From NCBI RefSeq assembly GCF_018991925.1, contig NW_024725489.1, positions 9,780,917 through 9,844,916 on the forward strand: DNA of 64,000 nucleotides. Reading direction: 5' to 3'. The notes under the pieces were generated by a model, which ran no database searches, was not told the origin of the DNA, and saw only the letters and a list, made by a program, of their open reading frames with translations. The translations under genes were made by a program, and so were the position numbers. The DNA comes from Homarus americanus (Eukaryota > Arthropoda > Malacostraca > Decapoda > Nephropidae). Positions 43,401 to 56,052 of the stretch are shown piece by piece (the first letter of the stretch is position 1; each line of letters begins with the position of its first letter).

Positions 43401-44224
43401 TAGCCGCCTTGTAGACCCAGCACCATGGACACAACCTATAAATAAAAAGGAACTGGAATATTCCCGAAACCACATTGTCACTACACTTATTCGCCAGCCA
43501 GCCTTCGCAGTGATTGGACCTCTCTCCAGACCCTTCACTGCCAAGCCAGCCAGCCTGTCTCTTACCGTTGACGACCGGAACGCAAACGACCACCTCACTG
43601 ACGATCACTTTTACTCTTTGGAAACTCGTTCCAGACAACGCCTTTCCTGTGCCTCCCCACTGATCATGGGTGACTCCTGATGAGAGGCGGCCCTGATTGG
43701 GTGCACTGTAACGGCTTCCTGCAGCGGACTTGGGCCGCGATCCCACCGGTGTTACCTACACCAGTGGCTATTCTTCCTCTGTTCTTCCTTCTTTTTCGCT
43801 CTGGCCTGGGGACCTGCACCCTAAAGGTGTATTCGTCCTTGGGTCCGCCTGTAACTGTTCACCTCCCTCCCAGGAGTTTGTGAACAAGAAAGGGGGCAGG
43901 AGCAGTACCCATCCCTCCGCCGAGCCTTCCTAGGTAACCGTGATCGTGCGGGTCCACCTGGGAAGGGGGTCGCAATCCTGAATCCCCCCCCCCTGGTTAG
44001 GTACATTAACTCACGTCTATAAGTGAGCAATCATTAACACTAGAGAAGTAGGCTTCCCTGACGGGGCTTCCGGGACAGAATTGTGGGAACCACTCTACGA
44101 CCACTCGACCAACAAGTGGCGGTGGGGGGTGTTGTAATTCCTGTGAGCAACTCCTCTCCTGGAATAGGTAGGTCTCCAACCTCACACCACGCAACGATGG
44201 CCTGTCCACCACGTACTCTCTGGA

Positions 44225-45535
44225 ATGAGGGCACACCGGGTACGGATACGTTCCCATGAAGGGGGCGTGACTGACGAGAGAAAAACAGAACTAGCAAGAC
44301 TCCTCAGTGCAACCCTACTCATCAAAATATGCAACCTCATCACGACCAAGGACTCCTTCATCGCCCTGTGCCTGACTGAGAATTATGTGGACTTGCTCCT
44401 ATCGAGCGAGAGCACAAGGAAACTCAAGTCTGCAAAATTTGAAGTTGCAGTCCCTCCACAACTCCGAGCAAGGAAGTCAATTGTTGTCAAACGACTAGAT
44501 AAAGCGATCACCGAAGAAGCAAGTGAACAGCAGTTGGTATCTGACATAGAACACAGAAACCAATGGGCCAAGGTGGAGGAAGTGGTCAAGCTGCCCAGAC
44601 TGCCATCCATGCTCAAAATAATATTCACAAAAATAGTCATGGCCCAAAGAGCAATTCAGGAGGGACTTTGTCTCTCCTATTACCATGCCAGAAGCAGCCA
44701 GGTGGAGCAGGAGGAATTCTCCCCCTTACTCTATGCTGGAACTGCTACCAATACTCACACAGGGCTACAGACTGCCCCAACAAGGACACCAAGCACTGCT
44801 CAGAATGCGGGAACAAGGGACACACTTTTAGAGAGTGTAAAAACGAAGATACCCCCAAATGCCTAAACTGTGAAGGAGATCACAGAACACTGACTACTCG
44901 CTGCCCCATACGAAAAGCAATAGTTAACCAAAAGAAGGAGAAGGAGAGGGAGAAGACACTGGAACAGCAAAACAGGACATATTCAGCTGTGACAAAATTA
45001 ACCAGGGGACGACAAAGGTCCTCGAAAAAGTCGCCACACCACCACCCCCCGCAAAGCAACCTATTTTGCTTCAACTTGGAAATAATCTTTCCATAAAAAT
45101 AGTGACCTCCATAATCCACGCCCACATCATGAATATAGCCAGACCTGGAACTTTTGTCAAGGCAGCAAGGGACATGTTCGCCGCCAACAACCTGCCAGAC
45201 ATGGAATTGCAAACGATGTGCCTTCTACCGAAATTTTCAACTTAATATACAAACCAGAGAGCACTGCAATTCAAGAACCATCGACTCAAGAACAGACTAT
45301 TTCAGACATACAATCCGAGCCAGCAAGCGAGGAGGAAACGATGAATGACGAAAGCGAAGATGAAACCACCACAATAACAGAACGAGCCGCCAGATTCAGC
45401 ACCCGAAAACAGAATCAGGCAGGAACTATGGCACCACCACAACCACCTTCAACCAGAAAGACCACGAAGAACAAAGACCCAGGGTATGAAACTGGTCTAC
45501 GATTTTACTCCACTACAGCTCTACCCCCATAGTCT
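44225..45535 (+). pseudogene. LINE-G ORF1: Gag-like protein with three zinc knuckles
   Basis: The first frame (44225-44866) gives RKTELARLLSATLLIKICNL and an RRM-like/helical region. A shift near 44560-44720 moves to another frame carrying CWNCYQYSHRATDC, CSECGNKGHTFREC and CLNCEGDHRTLTTRC, the three CCHC knuckles of Jockey-clade ORF1. A lysine-rich tail and YSAVTKLTRGRQRSSKK follow. More shifts lead to an acidic stretch (EEETMNDESEDETTT). The knuckle spacing C-x2-C-x4-H-x4-C is intact in the first two, and one residue shorter in the third. Confidence 0.75.
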
Positions 45536-45749
45536 CAACGGAAAGACTGTTGGCAGAAATAAGGCAACGCAAGATAAAATACACATACTCAGACAAAAAC
45601 CTAGATGACACACATATTGAAACACTAATCAAGAAAGGAAGAATCATCACAAGACACACCAGAATAGAGAGAGTTGATCAGTCAGGGGGTCAGGGGAACA
45701 CCGGTCAGCATAAATGGTGCAAACCAGTTCTAGGCACCAGCCGTCATAA

Positions 45750-47285
45750 TAAACAAACTTAAAATAATTCAACATAATGTTTTAGCATGGATCCCACAGA
45801 GAGCAAGCGAATTATATAACACATACCGTAACATAGAGTCAGATATTATCCTCATAAATTCGCATGGTAAGAAAAACTCAGAACAAAATAAATATATTTA
45901 ACTACACAGTCTACCAAAAAAAAAACTGTCAAGACACACAACATGATGGATATGCCCTAGCCATCAAACGAAACATACAACACAAGATACACGACTCATT
46001 TCAAGAAAACTTTCTGGCGATCGAAATTAACTGCCCAAACAGGACCTATTATAATCGGCACCTGTTACCTCCCTCGGAGAAGACCCACATTCCCACTAGC
46101 AGACATGCTCAAACTGATGAGAAGAAATATACCAGCATATTTTCTGGGTGACCTAAATGCACGACACCGCGTCTTGGGGCACCAGTATAACACGGCCGTA
46201 GGCAAGATTATAAACACATTACTGAGTCACGGCAACGCAATACACCTTGGCCCGGAATTCCCCACGTACATCAGAGCAGGTTAAATCGGACATCCAGACA
46301 TAGTACTAACAAACCAGCATCACTATCTTAACCTGCAAATGGAACCCGGCCCAATAACCACCAGTGACCATCTCCCTATCGTAACCACACTCTCCACGCC
46401 GCCAATACAGATCCCTGCCAGGATGAGATACAGCTACAGCCGGTCCAACTGGGAGGAATTCAAAAAGGAGTTAAGCAATAACCAAATCACCTAAATAAAC
46501 AACAAACACACCTCCCAAATAGACAACACACTGTAGATATGGTACGGAAACGTGAGCCAAGCAATGGAACACCACTTACCCAAGACCACTCACCGTACAT
46601 TACCACACCCTCAATACTCACATCAATCAAGAATTCTACAGACACAATTCAGTAATTTCTTCAAATTAATCATAGAACAAGGATGGATGCCAGAATACAG
46701 AAGACAATATCACACCATACACGAACAACTAAGAAACATGTCCAAAGAAGCATACGTGAATAACTGGGAGAAACTAATAGCAGACACAGAAGCAATTTAC
46801 CACAACCCGAAAGAATTCTGGCGGAAAATTAAACACGCAATGGGAATCTCCAGCAACGAATCAAACTACATTCTAAACAGCAACCAAATCAAATTAACTG
46901 AACCAAAAAAACAAGAACCTGAAATCAGGAAATATTGGAGCAAAATTTTTCAAATAAGCCAGGAAGACAACAAGTAACCAATCACATGACACACACAACT
47001 CACATCTGGCAACCAAGTCCCAACACAGACATAAACGTTCTTGACGATTTTTCCACACTGATCAAACCAATCACCGCAGAGGAAATTCACAAAACAATAA
47101 ACAGTTTCAAGAATAAGGTCCCGGGCATCAGTAAAATAAACAAACCCATACTCCAGCATCTACCAATCAACATGATACTCCAACTCAGAAACATTTTTAA
47201 TGCATCACTTGCCTCTGGTTACTTCCCAAGGAAATTTAAAACAGCAAGCATCAGACTTATACCAAAACAAGTAGAATATGATATA
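45750..47285 (+). pseudogene. LINE-G ORF2: endonuclease and start of RT, broken
   Basis: KIIQHNVLAWIPQRASELYN and YRNIESDIILINSHG begin the APE endonuclease. After many shifts, FLGDLNARHRVLGHQYN, FPTYIRAG, HPDIVLTNQHH and TTSDHLPIVTTL follow near 46150-46390. Linker sequence with RKIKHAMG precedes the RT fingers: ITAEEIHKTINSFKNKVPGI, MILQLRNIFNASLASGYFP and FKTASIRLIPK. The sequence then leaves the family. The pattern NVLAWIPQRATELYN...DIILINSHG is typical of Jockey-like elements of arthropods. Confidence 0.75.
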
Positions 47286-47352
47286 ACAGTATCTTATTTT
47301 CGTTAAGGTCTTCTGTATATATTATTAATAACATTTATATAATATACTATAT

Positions 47353-48470
47353 ACTATAGGACTAGGCCTGTGTCTGCTCTGGGCAGCCGAAACGGCACAA
47401 TCGTTTTTCATCAAACTTGGTGGAAAAGTCGCAAAAAAATTCGTAGAATGGAACAAACCTGGTCCCATATCGATGGTTTCTTTAGGAAGCCATTACATAA
47501 CCATTTTATTTACTCTGGAAAACGATGCAAGTCTACGGACTTGGCGCACCCTCATTCGCTGTAAGCTGTCTGCACACGATTGCAGTTATCGTACGGCTCC
47601 CTCCTCCTCCTCCCCCCACTTTTTTTCTTAGCCTACTTTTTTTTAATGTTGTTTGGATTAGTAAAGGAAGGAAGATGAGTAAATAGAAGAATCAAGAAGG
47701 GGAAACAGAAAATAGTTAGAGATAACAGGTGGGGGGAGAGTGGAGTTTCATCATGAGTCTGGATGCGCAGTTTCAACGTTACCAGACGACCTTACAGCTA
47801 CAGTGTATACTTATTCCTATGGCTCATGGAAAAGGAGAAGAGATAAAAAGATAATAACAGGAATGCATGAAGAAGATGACTACAATAGACACAGGGTGAA
47901 TATAGACAGTAAAACAGACAGAGGGCTTACAAAAATAGACAGATTCATACATGCACAAATAGACAATATGGCAACTAACATGACAGACAGATGACACAAA
48001 GAGTACAGACGGGCTTGCATTCAAACACAAATGCAGACAACAGACAGGGCGGATAGACTTGAGACAGATCAGAAGGCATTTATAAACAAGAATAACACCA
48101 AATTGACCATAGCTGCATCAGTGAGGGTAGGAGGTCTTACATCCAAGAGCGTAAATAATAAGACTCGACACCCTCGCGCAGAAAGAACATCGATGGTCGG
48201 TAAGTCATGTGAGATGGGCCTGAAACTGACTAACGTAGATGATGACTATGATGACTTAACACAGGTGATGACTTAAGCAGATGGTGACTATTCTAACCAG
48301 AATCAAGGTCGCTTCGCTTCATAATATAATTTATCTCGGAATGATCATCGGTGATTCATAATCATTATTTTTTTTATGATTTTAACCTCTCCTTATGGCC
48401 AATATTTCTTTAACTAATTATTCTAACCTTTACTGTATTCCTTCTTATAGTATATTAGATACTGTAAGTA
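47353..48470 (+). repeat. Duplicated segment, copy B
   Basis: It aligns in order with copy A (27702-28849) with scattered substitutions and small indels, and it ends in the same minisatellite. It follows the broken end of LINE-G, from which it may have replaced the 3' part. Confidence 0.85.
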
Positions 48471-49137
48471 TCACGACAACGACCATGATTATAACAACCA
48501 GGACCATGATTATAACAACCACGACTATGATTATAACAACCACGACCATAATAACAACCACGACCATGATTATAACAAAAACGACCATCATTATAGCAAC
48601 CACGACCTTGATTATAACAACCACGACCATGATCATAACCACGATCATGATTATAACAACCCGGACCATGATTATAACAACCCCGACCATGATTATAACA
48701 AGCACGACCATAATAATAAGAACCACGACCATGATTATAACAACCACGACCATGATTATAACACCCACGACCATGATTATAACAACCACGACCATGATTA
48801 TAACAACCACGACCATGATTATAACAAACACGACCATGATTATAACAACCACATTTATGATCATAACCACGATCATGATTATAACAACCGCGACCATGAT
48901 CATAAGCACGACCATGATTACAACAACCATAACCATGATTATAACAACCATGACCATGATTATAACAACCACGACCATGATTACAACAACCAGGACCATG
49001 ATAATAACAACCAGGACCATGATTATAACAACCAGGACTATGATTATAACAACCAGGACTATGATTATAACAACCACGGCCATGATTATAATAACCAAGA
49101 CCATGATTATAACCACGACCATAATTATAACATGCAC
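48471..49137 (+). repeat. 21-bp minisatellite, array B
   Basis: About 31 imperfect copies of the same 21-bp unit as array A. Variation such as CCAGGACCATG versus CCACGACCATG is spread along the array. Confidence 0.95.
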
Positions 49138-49140
49138 AAC

Positions 49141-49340
49141 TAATTAACCCACGTTGTTAGGATATTATGGCACTGAAAGTTACACAGTATTTCAATTACA
49201 TTATTGGTTTAGTTCTGTACATAAAGGGTAACTTATTCACAAATGCCTGAGTACATTCATGTGAGGCAGTATTCAACGGTGTCTTTGTTAGACGCGAGTT
49301 TGGCGAGAGCATCAACTCTGTCATGTTTTTTGAGGCCTAT
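49141..49340 (-). mobile_element. LINE-H fragment with internal deletion
   Basis: Positions 49141-49257 match 59866-59994 (LINE-H 3' UTR), and 49258-49340 match 60518-60600 (RNase H). About 527 bases of LINE-H are missing between them. In the complete copy both breakpoints carry GTAT, so the loss occurred at a 4-bp microhomology. Confidence 0.8.
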
Positions 49341-49344
49341 GTTT

Positions 49345-49736
49345 GACGACACAAAGAGTACACAGACGGGCGAGCAGTCAAACACCACGCAGACGAACAG
49401 ACAGTTGATGACAAGAGATGTGACGGATAGACTTGAGACAGATTAGAAGGCATTTATAAACAAGAATAATACCAAATTGACCATAGCTGCATCAGTGAGG
49501 GTAGCTGGTCTTACATCCACCAGCGAATAATAAATAAGACGATTGAAAACTAACACCCTTGCGCGGAAACACATCGATTGTACAGTAGGCTATGTGAGAT
49601 GGGCCTAAAACTGATTAACGTAGATGATGACTATAATGACTTAAGCAGATCATCTAATATTTTTTAACCTCTCCTTATGGGGAATATTTCTTTAACTAAT
49701 TATTCTAACCTTTATTCTATTCCTTCCTATAGTATA
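49345..49736 (+). repeat. Duplicated segment, copy C (partial)
   Basis: It matches the last 500 bases of copies A and B, with landmarks such as GAAGGCATTTATAAACAAGA, ACCAAATTGACCATA and GTTTAACCTCTCCTTATGG-like sequence. It then diverges before the third minisatellite array. Confidence 0.75.
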
Positions 49737-49940
49737 CAAGATAGCTCTCATAGCATCTGTAAGACATTAGCTATTGAAATGGATAAATGTTTGTTATCAA
49801 ATCCAGTGTGAAATGTATCGGTATTAGAGGGACAATCATGGTCTTAACCTGTTGATTAGGTGAGGTTAATCTGGGTTATTGAGATTAAATATTAGTGTGG
49901 GTTTATTCACCTGTGTTAGTCTCAGGTAATGACACTTATT

Positions 49941-50363
49941 GTAACAATCACGACCATGATTATAACAACCAGACCATGATTATAAATAAACTAATGACCA
50001 TGATTATAACAACCACGACCATGATTATAACAACCACGACTATGATTATAATAACCACCACTGTGATTATAACAACCAATGACCGGCGATTATAACAGCC
50101 ACGACCATGATTATAACAACAACGACCATGATTATAACAACCACGACTATGATCATAACAACAACCATGATTATTATAACAACCACGACTATGATTTAAC
50201 AACCACGACCATGATTATAATTAACCATTTAATTATGATTATAACAACCACGATCATGATTATAACAACCACGACCATGATTATAACAACCACTTACCCA
50301 TGATTATAACAACCACGACCATGATTAGGTAACAACCACGACTATGATCATTACAACCACGAC
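49941..50363 (+). repeat. 21-bp minisatellite, array C, running into the assembly gap
   Basis: The same repeat family as arrays A and B but with more indels. The array runs directly into the run of N, so its true length is unknown. Confidence 0.9.
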
Positions 50364-50463
50364 NNNNNNNNNNNNNNNNNNNNNNNNNNNNNNNNNNNNN
50401 NNNNNNNNNNNNNNNNNNNNNNNNNNNNNNNNNNNNNNNNNNNNNNNNNNNNNNNNNNNNNNN
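50364..50463. other. Assembly gap (100 N)
   Basis: Exactly 100 N, a conventional placeholder for a gap of unknown length. It lies at the end of a minisatellite, a typical assembly break. Confidence 0.99.
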
Positions 50464-51233
50464 AAACGTATCGATCAATCAATCCCAAGCCATACCCCTT
50501 TCTCGTTTCACTACAACGGTTCCTCCTTTCTTTATCCTTTACAGTAGTGCGAATGACAGTACTTATCTAGAAATAATGTGCATATTTTTACTGCGATATC
50601 AGGATAGCTACAAGGTGGCTTACATGGCGAAACTGTGTTTGTGCCAGCTAGCCATGAAAGTACTTACTACTTTTATTATATACTTTCTTCGAAAATTTAA
50701 TATTTATCATGCTTTACTCTCAACTTTTAGGATACCCATAGCCGATGCTTACTATATTTTTGAAGACAATGGAGTAATTCAGGCTTGAAAGTTTTAAATA
50801 TCTCCACACATAACTGCGAAAATAATCTGGATATAATATTTGAATTGTTACCTCAAAACGTGTGTTCATCTTTGCTGTAGTGACCAGAAAATCTGTTTTG
50901 CTTCTAAGCCTTACCTTTGAAATCCTTCAATGCATAAAGCGAAAAAGGAAAAGAAGAGTTGAGGACAAGATATGTTTCCATGTTGTATCCCCCAACTGAC
51001 TTTGACTGGTGGTGCACGGGAGGCAAACCGCCTCCTGTTGTGATGTCATCCTCAGCTAAGAAGTGAAATGCTCAGGTATGGGAATGTCCACTCACCCCAC
51101 GTCCTAAGGGTCACGAATACCCAAGTGAATAGGTTTCTAAATTTACAACAAGGAAAACAAAAGTAGTCGACTACTGTATAAGTGTATATTGCTAGCCACA
51201 TTTCACCATAAAGACACCTGCTGTACCGCCTCG
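50464..51233. other. No recognisable gene
   Basis: A 70-codon frame at 50576-50788 shows no known motif. Nothing else is seen. Confidence 0.45.
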
Positions 51234-52127
51234 TGGCTACCCACGGTAATTGGGTGCCTCGTGGGCCCAGGCTAGACAAATAGGGGAGCTCGGAGCAACA
51301 GTGGCCCCAGAGGGATGGTGCAAAGGGAGGCTGGCATATGGACACGCCCTGGCGCCTACCAGCCGCCGACCTACTGCCTTGTGGATTAACCTTGGTAGGT
51401 ATAATGCTAAGGGAGTAAACCCCATACTAAAAATTTGCGATGGAGTCCCGCATCAAGCATATATGCTTACAGAGCTCCAAAAGATCCCAACGGCAGGATA
51501 GGCGGAAGAGGTGACCACACACGGGAACCCAACGACTACACCGACGGATGAAGACAATGTATGATGGACAGGCTACTAAGGCGAACCCAACAAACTGGAC
51601 TATCGGCAGTCCATTGCAATTCTCGCCTTCTCCCCAGTCGTTGCAACTCAATGTACTACTGGATCAGGAAAAGGGAGAACCAAGATGTATGGTTGCAACC
51701 TGCGCTCCTGCTTCACCACATAAACCAACTCACGCACAGCCATCATCCAGCTCATCATACCTCTCATTATCATTAAAACCCTATACCCCCAAAAGTTCTA
51801 TGGCATTGGACGAGTGGCGACGGAAACAGGCAGAGATGACTGTCGGGAGTCTCTAATTCCAACTTTGCACATGGGCGGCATAGATAAGATGGTCGTTTAT
51901 GCACTGGGATCTAGGCAGCAGTGCAATCCGGTCCTATGTGTGTGAGACTGTACAGCCCTTTCGAAAAGCCACTCTGCTCACCCCACATGGGGAGGGGGCT
52001 AAAAAAAGGTACCCTAAACATAGCCTGCCTAAAAAATCAACCAGAATGGGCAACTGCACCCAATAAGGTCATCCTTATGCGGTCGAAAACATAATCATAA
52101 TCACATCAAAGCAAAAACAAACTAAAC

Positions 52128-53024
52128 AACCTCTTAATGCCCGTTATCGGGCAAAATTGGCGGGCAAACTAGCGGAGTGCCCGTGTCCGTCATTGAGAGA
52201 AATCATGGTCAGTCTGCCTGGTGGTTTGCTGCCAGATATGAAGGGACGAAAATAAACGGGAGATTGCTTATGTATTATGAAATGAGGACATTCGTGTGTG
52301 TTCTTCGTTCCTGCCGCTCTCCTCACTCTAGTCCTATAACTTCCTGTCTATGCATATCATAATTCTAACATTATTCAATGAATTTGTATGTACTACAAAT
52401 CTCACCTGCAAGTAATCTTCCTTGAGTACTTCACACATGGCTTGACAAGCTGCAGATATTATGCGAAACAAACTTTGTTTTGATATCCTCGTTCTATACT
52501 GAAGTGACGTGTAGGTGCACCCAGTTGAAAGATATATGAGCGTTGCCTCTAGACGAGCCTCTGCAGATATACTCTCCCTCATATTGGTATCCTGTTTTTT
52601 TTATATATGGTTCCACTTTCGCTAGAAGTTTATAAAAGGTGTTGGGTCCATTCTCATGTAATTGGTGATGTCTTGCTCATCTTCGTCTTACAGTTCAGGT
52701 AAAATCGTGGCATGACTTCCCAATCCTTTTCTTCGACCTAACCACTCTTTGCACCATTCCCTTTTCTGCATTTGGTTCTTCTTTTTGCACATAGCAGCAA
52801 TTATTATAGTACACAACGCTATGCAATTCGCTTTAACTGTCCGGCGATTATTCCTGCGACACACCATGGTGATCGTACCGCACCCGCCACTGCCGACCAC
52901 CTAGTAGATACCGGCTCCCGACTATGACTGCCGCCAACCACCCCCATGTGTACAATAACACACAGGCATTGCCCAGTAAACGGGCAAAGCCCGCCGGGCA
53001 CTGCTCGATCGTGTGGAAGGGGCT
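52128..53024 (-). mobile_element. PIF/Harbinger derivative, copy 2, internally deleted
   Basis: Its right end on the plus strand, GCCCGCCGGGCACTGCTCGA, matches the inverted repeat of copy 1 and ends near 53024. The left end begins inside the copy-1 sequence (GGCAAAATTGGCGGGCAAAC), so the terminal 40 bases are missing. Relative to copy 1, about 0.8 kb between the transposase exon and that end is deleted. Clean target duplications are not seen. Confidence 0.8.
52334..52880 (-). pseudogene. Harbinger transposase N-terminal exon, copy 2
   Basis: Minus-strand frames give MQKREWCKEWLGRRKGLGSH, then after a shift SISAEARLEATLIYLSTGC, YTSLQYRTRISKQSLFRI and CEVLKEDYLQ. These match copy 1 with few changes. 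The splice donor after EDYLQ is kept as CAG|GTGAGA. A stop replaces the region between the two frames near 52590-52690. No DDE part is present. Confidence 0.75.
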
Positions 53025-56000
53025 GTATGGTCGCTGCATGGAATGTCAGGACCCTTCTGGATACTGGCACAAAAGAGCGTCCTAAAAGAAGAACTGCCAT
53101 TGTGTTAAAAAAGCTGTCTAGGTATAACATCGACATAGCAGCCATTAGTGAATCCCGGCTCCCATTCGCAAATCCATCCTACATAGGATAACTGAAATGC
53201 CTCTTGAGATCAACAAGCGCCTCATGACGCTCCGAGTCCCACTGAATCACTCACGTCATGCCTTCCTTATCAGTGCATCTGCCCCAACACTAGATGCAGA
53301 GGATGACATCAAGGAGACCTTTTATGTTGACCTTGACAGAGTGCTAACTTCTATTCCCAGTGAAGATTAGGTTTTGTTCCCAGGTGAGTTCAATGCTAGA
53401 GTTGGCAGAGATGCTGACATATGGCAGGGAATCATTGGAAGAAGCAAGTAGACAAGTGTATTCCCAACGGCCAACTCCTCCTCAGCAAGTGTGTTGTTCA
53501 CAACTTCACTATTACCATCACCTTGTTTAAGCAGGCCGACAAATTCAAGGGTTCTTGGCAATACTGACAATCCAAATATTGGCATCTCATTGACTGCATC
53601 ATTGTCAAAGAAAGAGATTGCAGAGATGTCCTCATCACCCGAGCCGTATGTGGCTTGGACCACTGTGGGTACAGATCACGGCTAAACTTTTCCTTCATAT
53701 CGCCCCAGAAGGTGAAGGCAATGAGCCTACAGAGGAGGCTTTAACACCAAGCAACTGGAGGATCCAGCGGTAGCACATGCTTTCTGTGAGCAGCCCAACG
53801 ATATGCTGATAAACAATCTAACAACAAACAACCAAAATCCCAATGCCGAATAAGGTACCATCTTAGCTGTCATCACAAAAACCTACAAAGAGACACTCGG
53901 CCGGATCAAAAGAAAAGACTGGGATTGGTTTGAGGAAAATGACCCGGAAATCGATATGCTTGTCAATAGTAAACGTGCTGCTCTCACTAACTGGCAGAAT
54001 AATCCTAAGTCTCAAACAAAGCTGATACTTCCCACGAGAAGAAAACAGTGGTCCAGCGCGAACTTCACAAACTAATGGACGAATGATGGGAAAATAGAGC
54101 GTGTGAAATGAAAAAAAAAATGCAGAACAACACAAGAAGCGTGATTTTTTCAATTCCTCAAAAAAAAAAATATATGGCCCAACTACTCATGGCATGGCCT
54201 TCCTCTGCTCATCCGATAGTAACTCTCTAATTAAAGACAAAGAAGGCATCTGTCAGTATTGGAAAGAGCACTACCATTCACTGCTCAATCAAAACATCGA
54301 TGTGGATGTCCTGATTACCCAGCAAGTCCCTCAGCACCCAAAGCTGATCCACCTTAGCTATCCTCCATCCCTGGATGAGGTAGCTACTGCCACAGGGCCT
54401 GATGGACTACCAGCCGAAGTGTATAAAGCAAGAGGACCTCTGCTTACCAGCCATGTCCACTCTCTGCTGGAGAATATATGTGAGAATGAGAAAATCCCCC
54501 TAAGATCTTAAAGACACTTCAATCATCATATTTTTAAGAATAAGGGAAACCTGTCAGACTGTGGCAACTACCGCGGGATCTCACTGCTGTCCATAGCTAG
54601 CACGATTATCGCCTGAGTCTTCCTAAACAGACTTCAGCCTGAGGCGGAAAACTTCCACCCAGAATCTCATTGTTGTTTTAGACCATCATGTGGCACCACT
54701 GACATGATCTTTGCTTCCCGCCAGATACAGGTAAAGTGCAGAGAACAGTGCCGTAACTTGTACATGACCTTCATTGACCTTACCAAGGCCTTCCACTCAG
54801 TCAACAAGAAAACCCTCTCGCGGACCCTCAGTCGTTTTAACAGCCCACCAAAATTCATTACCATTGTGAGGCAACTACACGATGGCATGAACAGTAGTGT
54901 CCTACACGAGGGCACCCTGTCTGAGTTCTTTCCTACCCAAACGGGGGTAAAACAACGATGTGCACTGGCACCAGCCTTCATTTCGTTCTTTTAAATGCAT
55001 TCCTTACTCTTCCCAGTGCCAATTTACACGGCAGGTGGATATCCAGTACCGAATGAAGGGACTTTTCAAAATAAGATGACTCCAGGCAGGAACAAAGGTG
55101 TCGGCTGCTTCCATCACTGAACATCAGTATGCAGACGATCTCACCCTCGTCGCTCACACTAAACGCGAGCTACAGGAGACCCTGAACATCTCCGCGATGC
55201 GTATGCACCATTCGGCCTTGAGGTGAATGCATGTAAGAATCTGATTCTTTTTTAATCTGCCCCTGGTTCAACCACACCTCCATCATCCATCCAGCTTAAC
55301 GGTACTACACTCTCTAATTTTACCCACTTCCAGTATCTTGTCTCCCACCTGTCCACCATCACGAACATGGATGAAGAGATTGAATATCGGATCAGATGTG
55401 CTTCTCAAGCGTTTGCCAGGCTCCGTAACCGTGTTTTCAGTTGTAGGGAGCTGAAATTTTCAATAAAGCAGTGGTCCCTCCCACCCTGCTGTATGTCAGC
55501 GAGACATGGGTCACATACAGGAGGCACCTTAAGGCACACGAAAACTTTCACCAACGTAGTCTACATTCCATCCACCGAAGTCGCTGGGAAGACAAGAGAA
55601 CACATGCCAGTATTCTTGCTGGCACCAACTGTAGGAGCATCGAGGCTTCCATTATCCACGAACAACTACGTTGGCCTGGCCATGTTACCTTCGTGGACGA
55701 CAGTAGACTGCTAAGGCAGCTACATTACAGTCACCTAACGAATGGTAATCGTAATACTGGGTGGCAAAGGGAAAGGTATAAGGATAGTCTTAAGATAAAC
55801 CTGAAAACGTGCCAAATCGAGGAGACGATCACTCCACATCGTAACTCTTGGAGGAGCACCACACGAGAAAGTGTCAATACTTTCGAGTTTGCCCGACTGC
55901 AAATCGAGGCAATCAGGTGCCAACGCCGGAAAGACGCTCCCGCCGCCAATCCCGCAGTCGACGAAACCCTCCACATGTGCTACACCTGTGAACAACTCTG

Positions 56001-56052
56001 CGGGTCCCGTATCGGCCTCGTTAGTCACCTCAAAGCTCACCAACGAAGGTGA
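53025..56052 (+). pseudogene. LINE-I copy 1 ORF: endonuclease, RT and C2H2 finger, heavily broken
   Basis: The endonuclease begins MVAAWNVRTLLDTGTKERPK, RRTAIVLKKLSRYNIDIAAI, SESRLPF; its middle is decayed (GEFNARVGRDADIWQG near 53385). Linker and RT follow: EHYHSLLNQNIDVDV, YPPSLDEVATATGPDGLPAE, CGNYRGISLLSIASTIIA-like near 54560, FIDLTKAFHSVN and GVKQRCALAPAF. YADD lies near 55130. The C-terminal part (55471-56052) is the best kept: LLYVSETWVTYRRHLKAHEN, RWPGHVTFVDDSRLLRQLHY, and a C2H2 finger, CYTCEQLCGSRIGLVSHLKA-H. A C-terminal C2H2 after RWxGHV is characteristic of this LINE group. Clade not assigned. Confidence 0.75.

Larger units (their letters stand above)
43600..47285 (+). mobile_element. 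LINE-G: Jockey-like non-LTR retrotransposon, 3'-truncated
   Basis: A leader similar to that of LINE-B copy 2 (43785-44215) is followed by an ORF1 with three zinc knuckles, an endonuclease and the start of a Jockey-type RT. Similarity ends near 47285, shortly before duplicated segment B begins. The RT palm, the 3' UTR and the tail are missing. LINE insertions usually lose the 5' end, so loss of the 3' end points to later deletion or replacement. Confidence 0.75.
51234..56052 (+). mobile_element. LINE-I copy 1: decayed APE-type LINE, split by Harbinger copy 2
   Basis: Leader-like GC-richer sequence (51234-52127) precedes a Harbinger insertion (52128-53024); the coding region follows to a C2H2 finger at 56050. 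Assigning the leader to this LINE is inferred from position and composition. The coding part is closely paralleled by LINE-I copy 2 at 61.2-63.8 kb. Confidence 0.65.
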
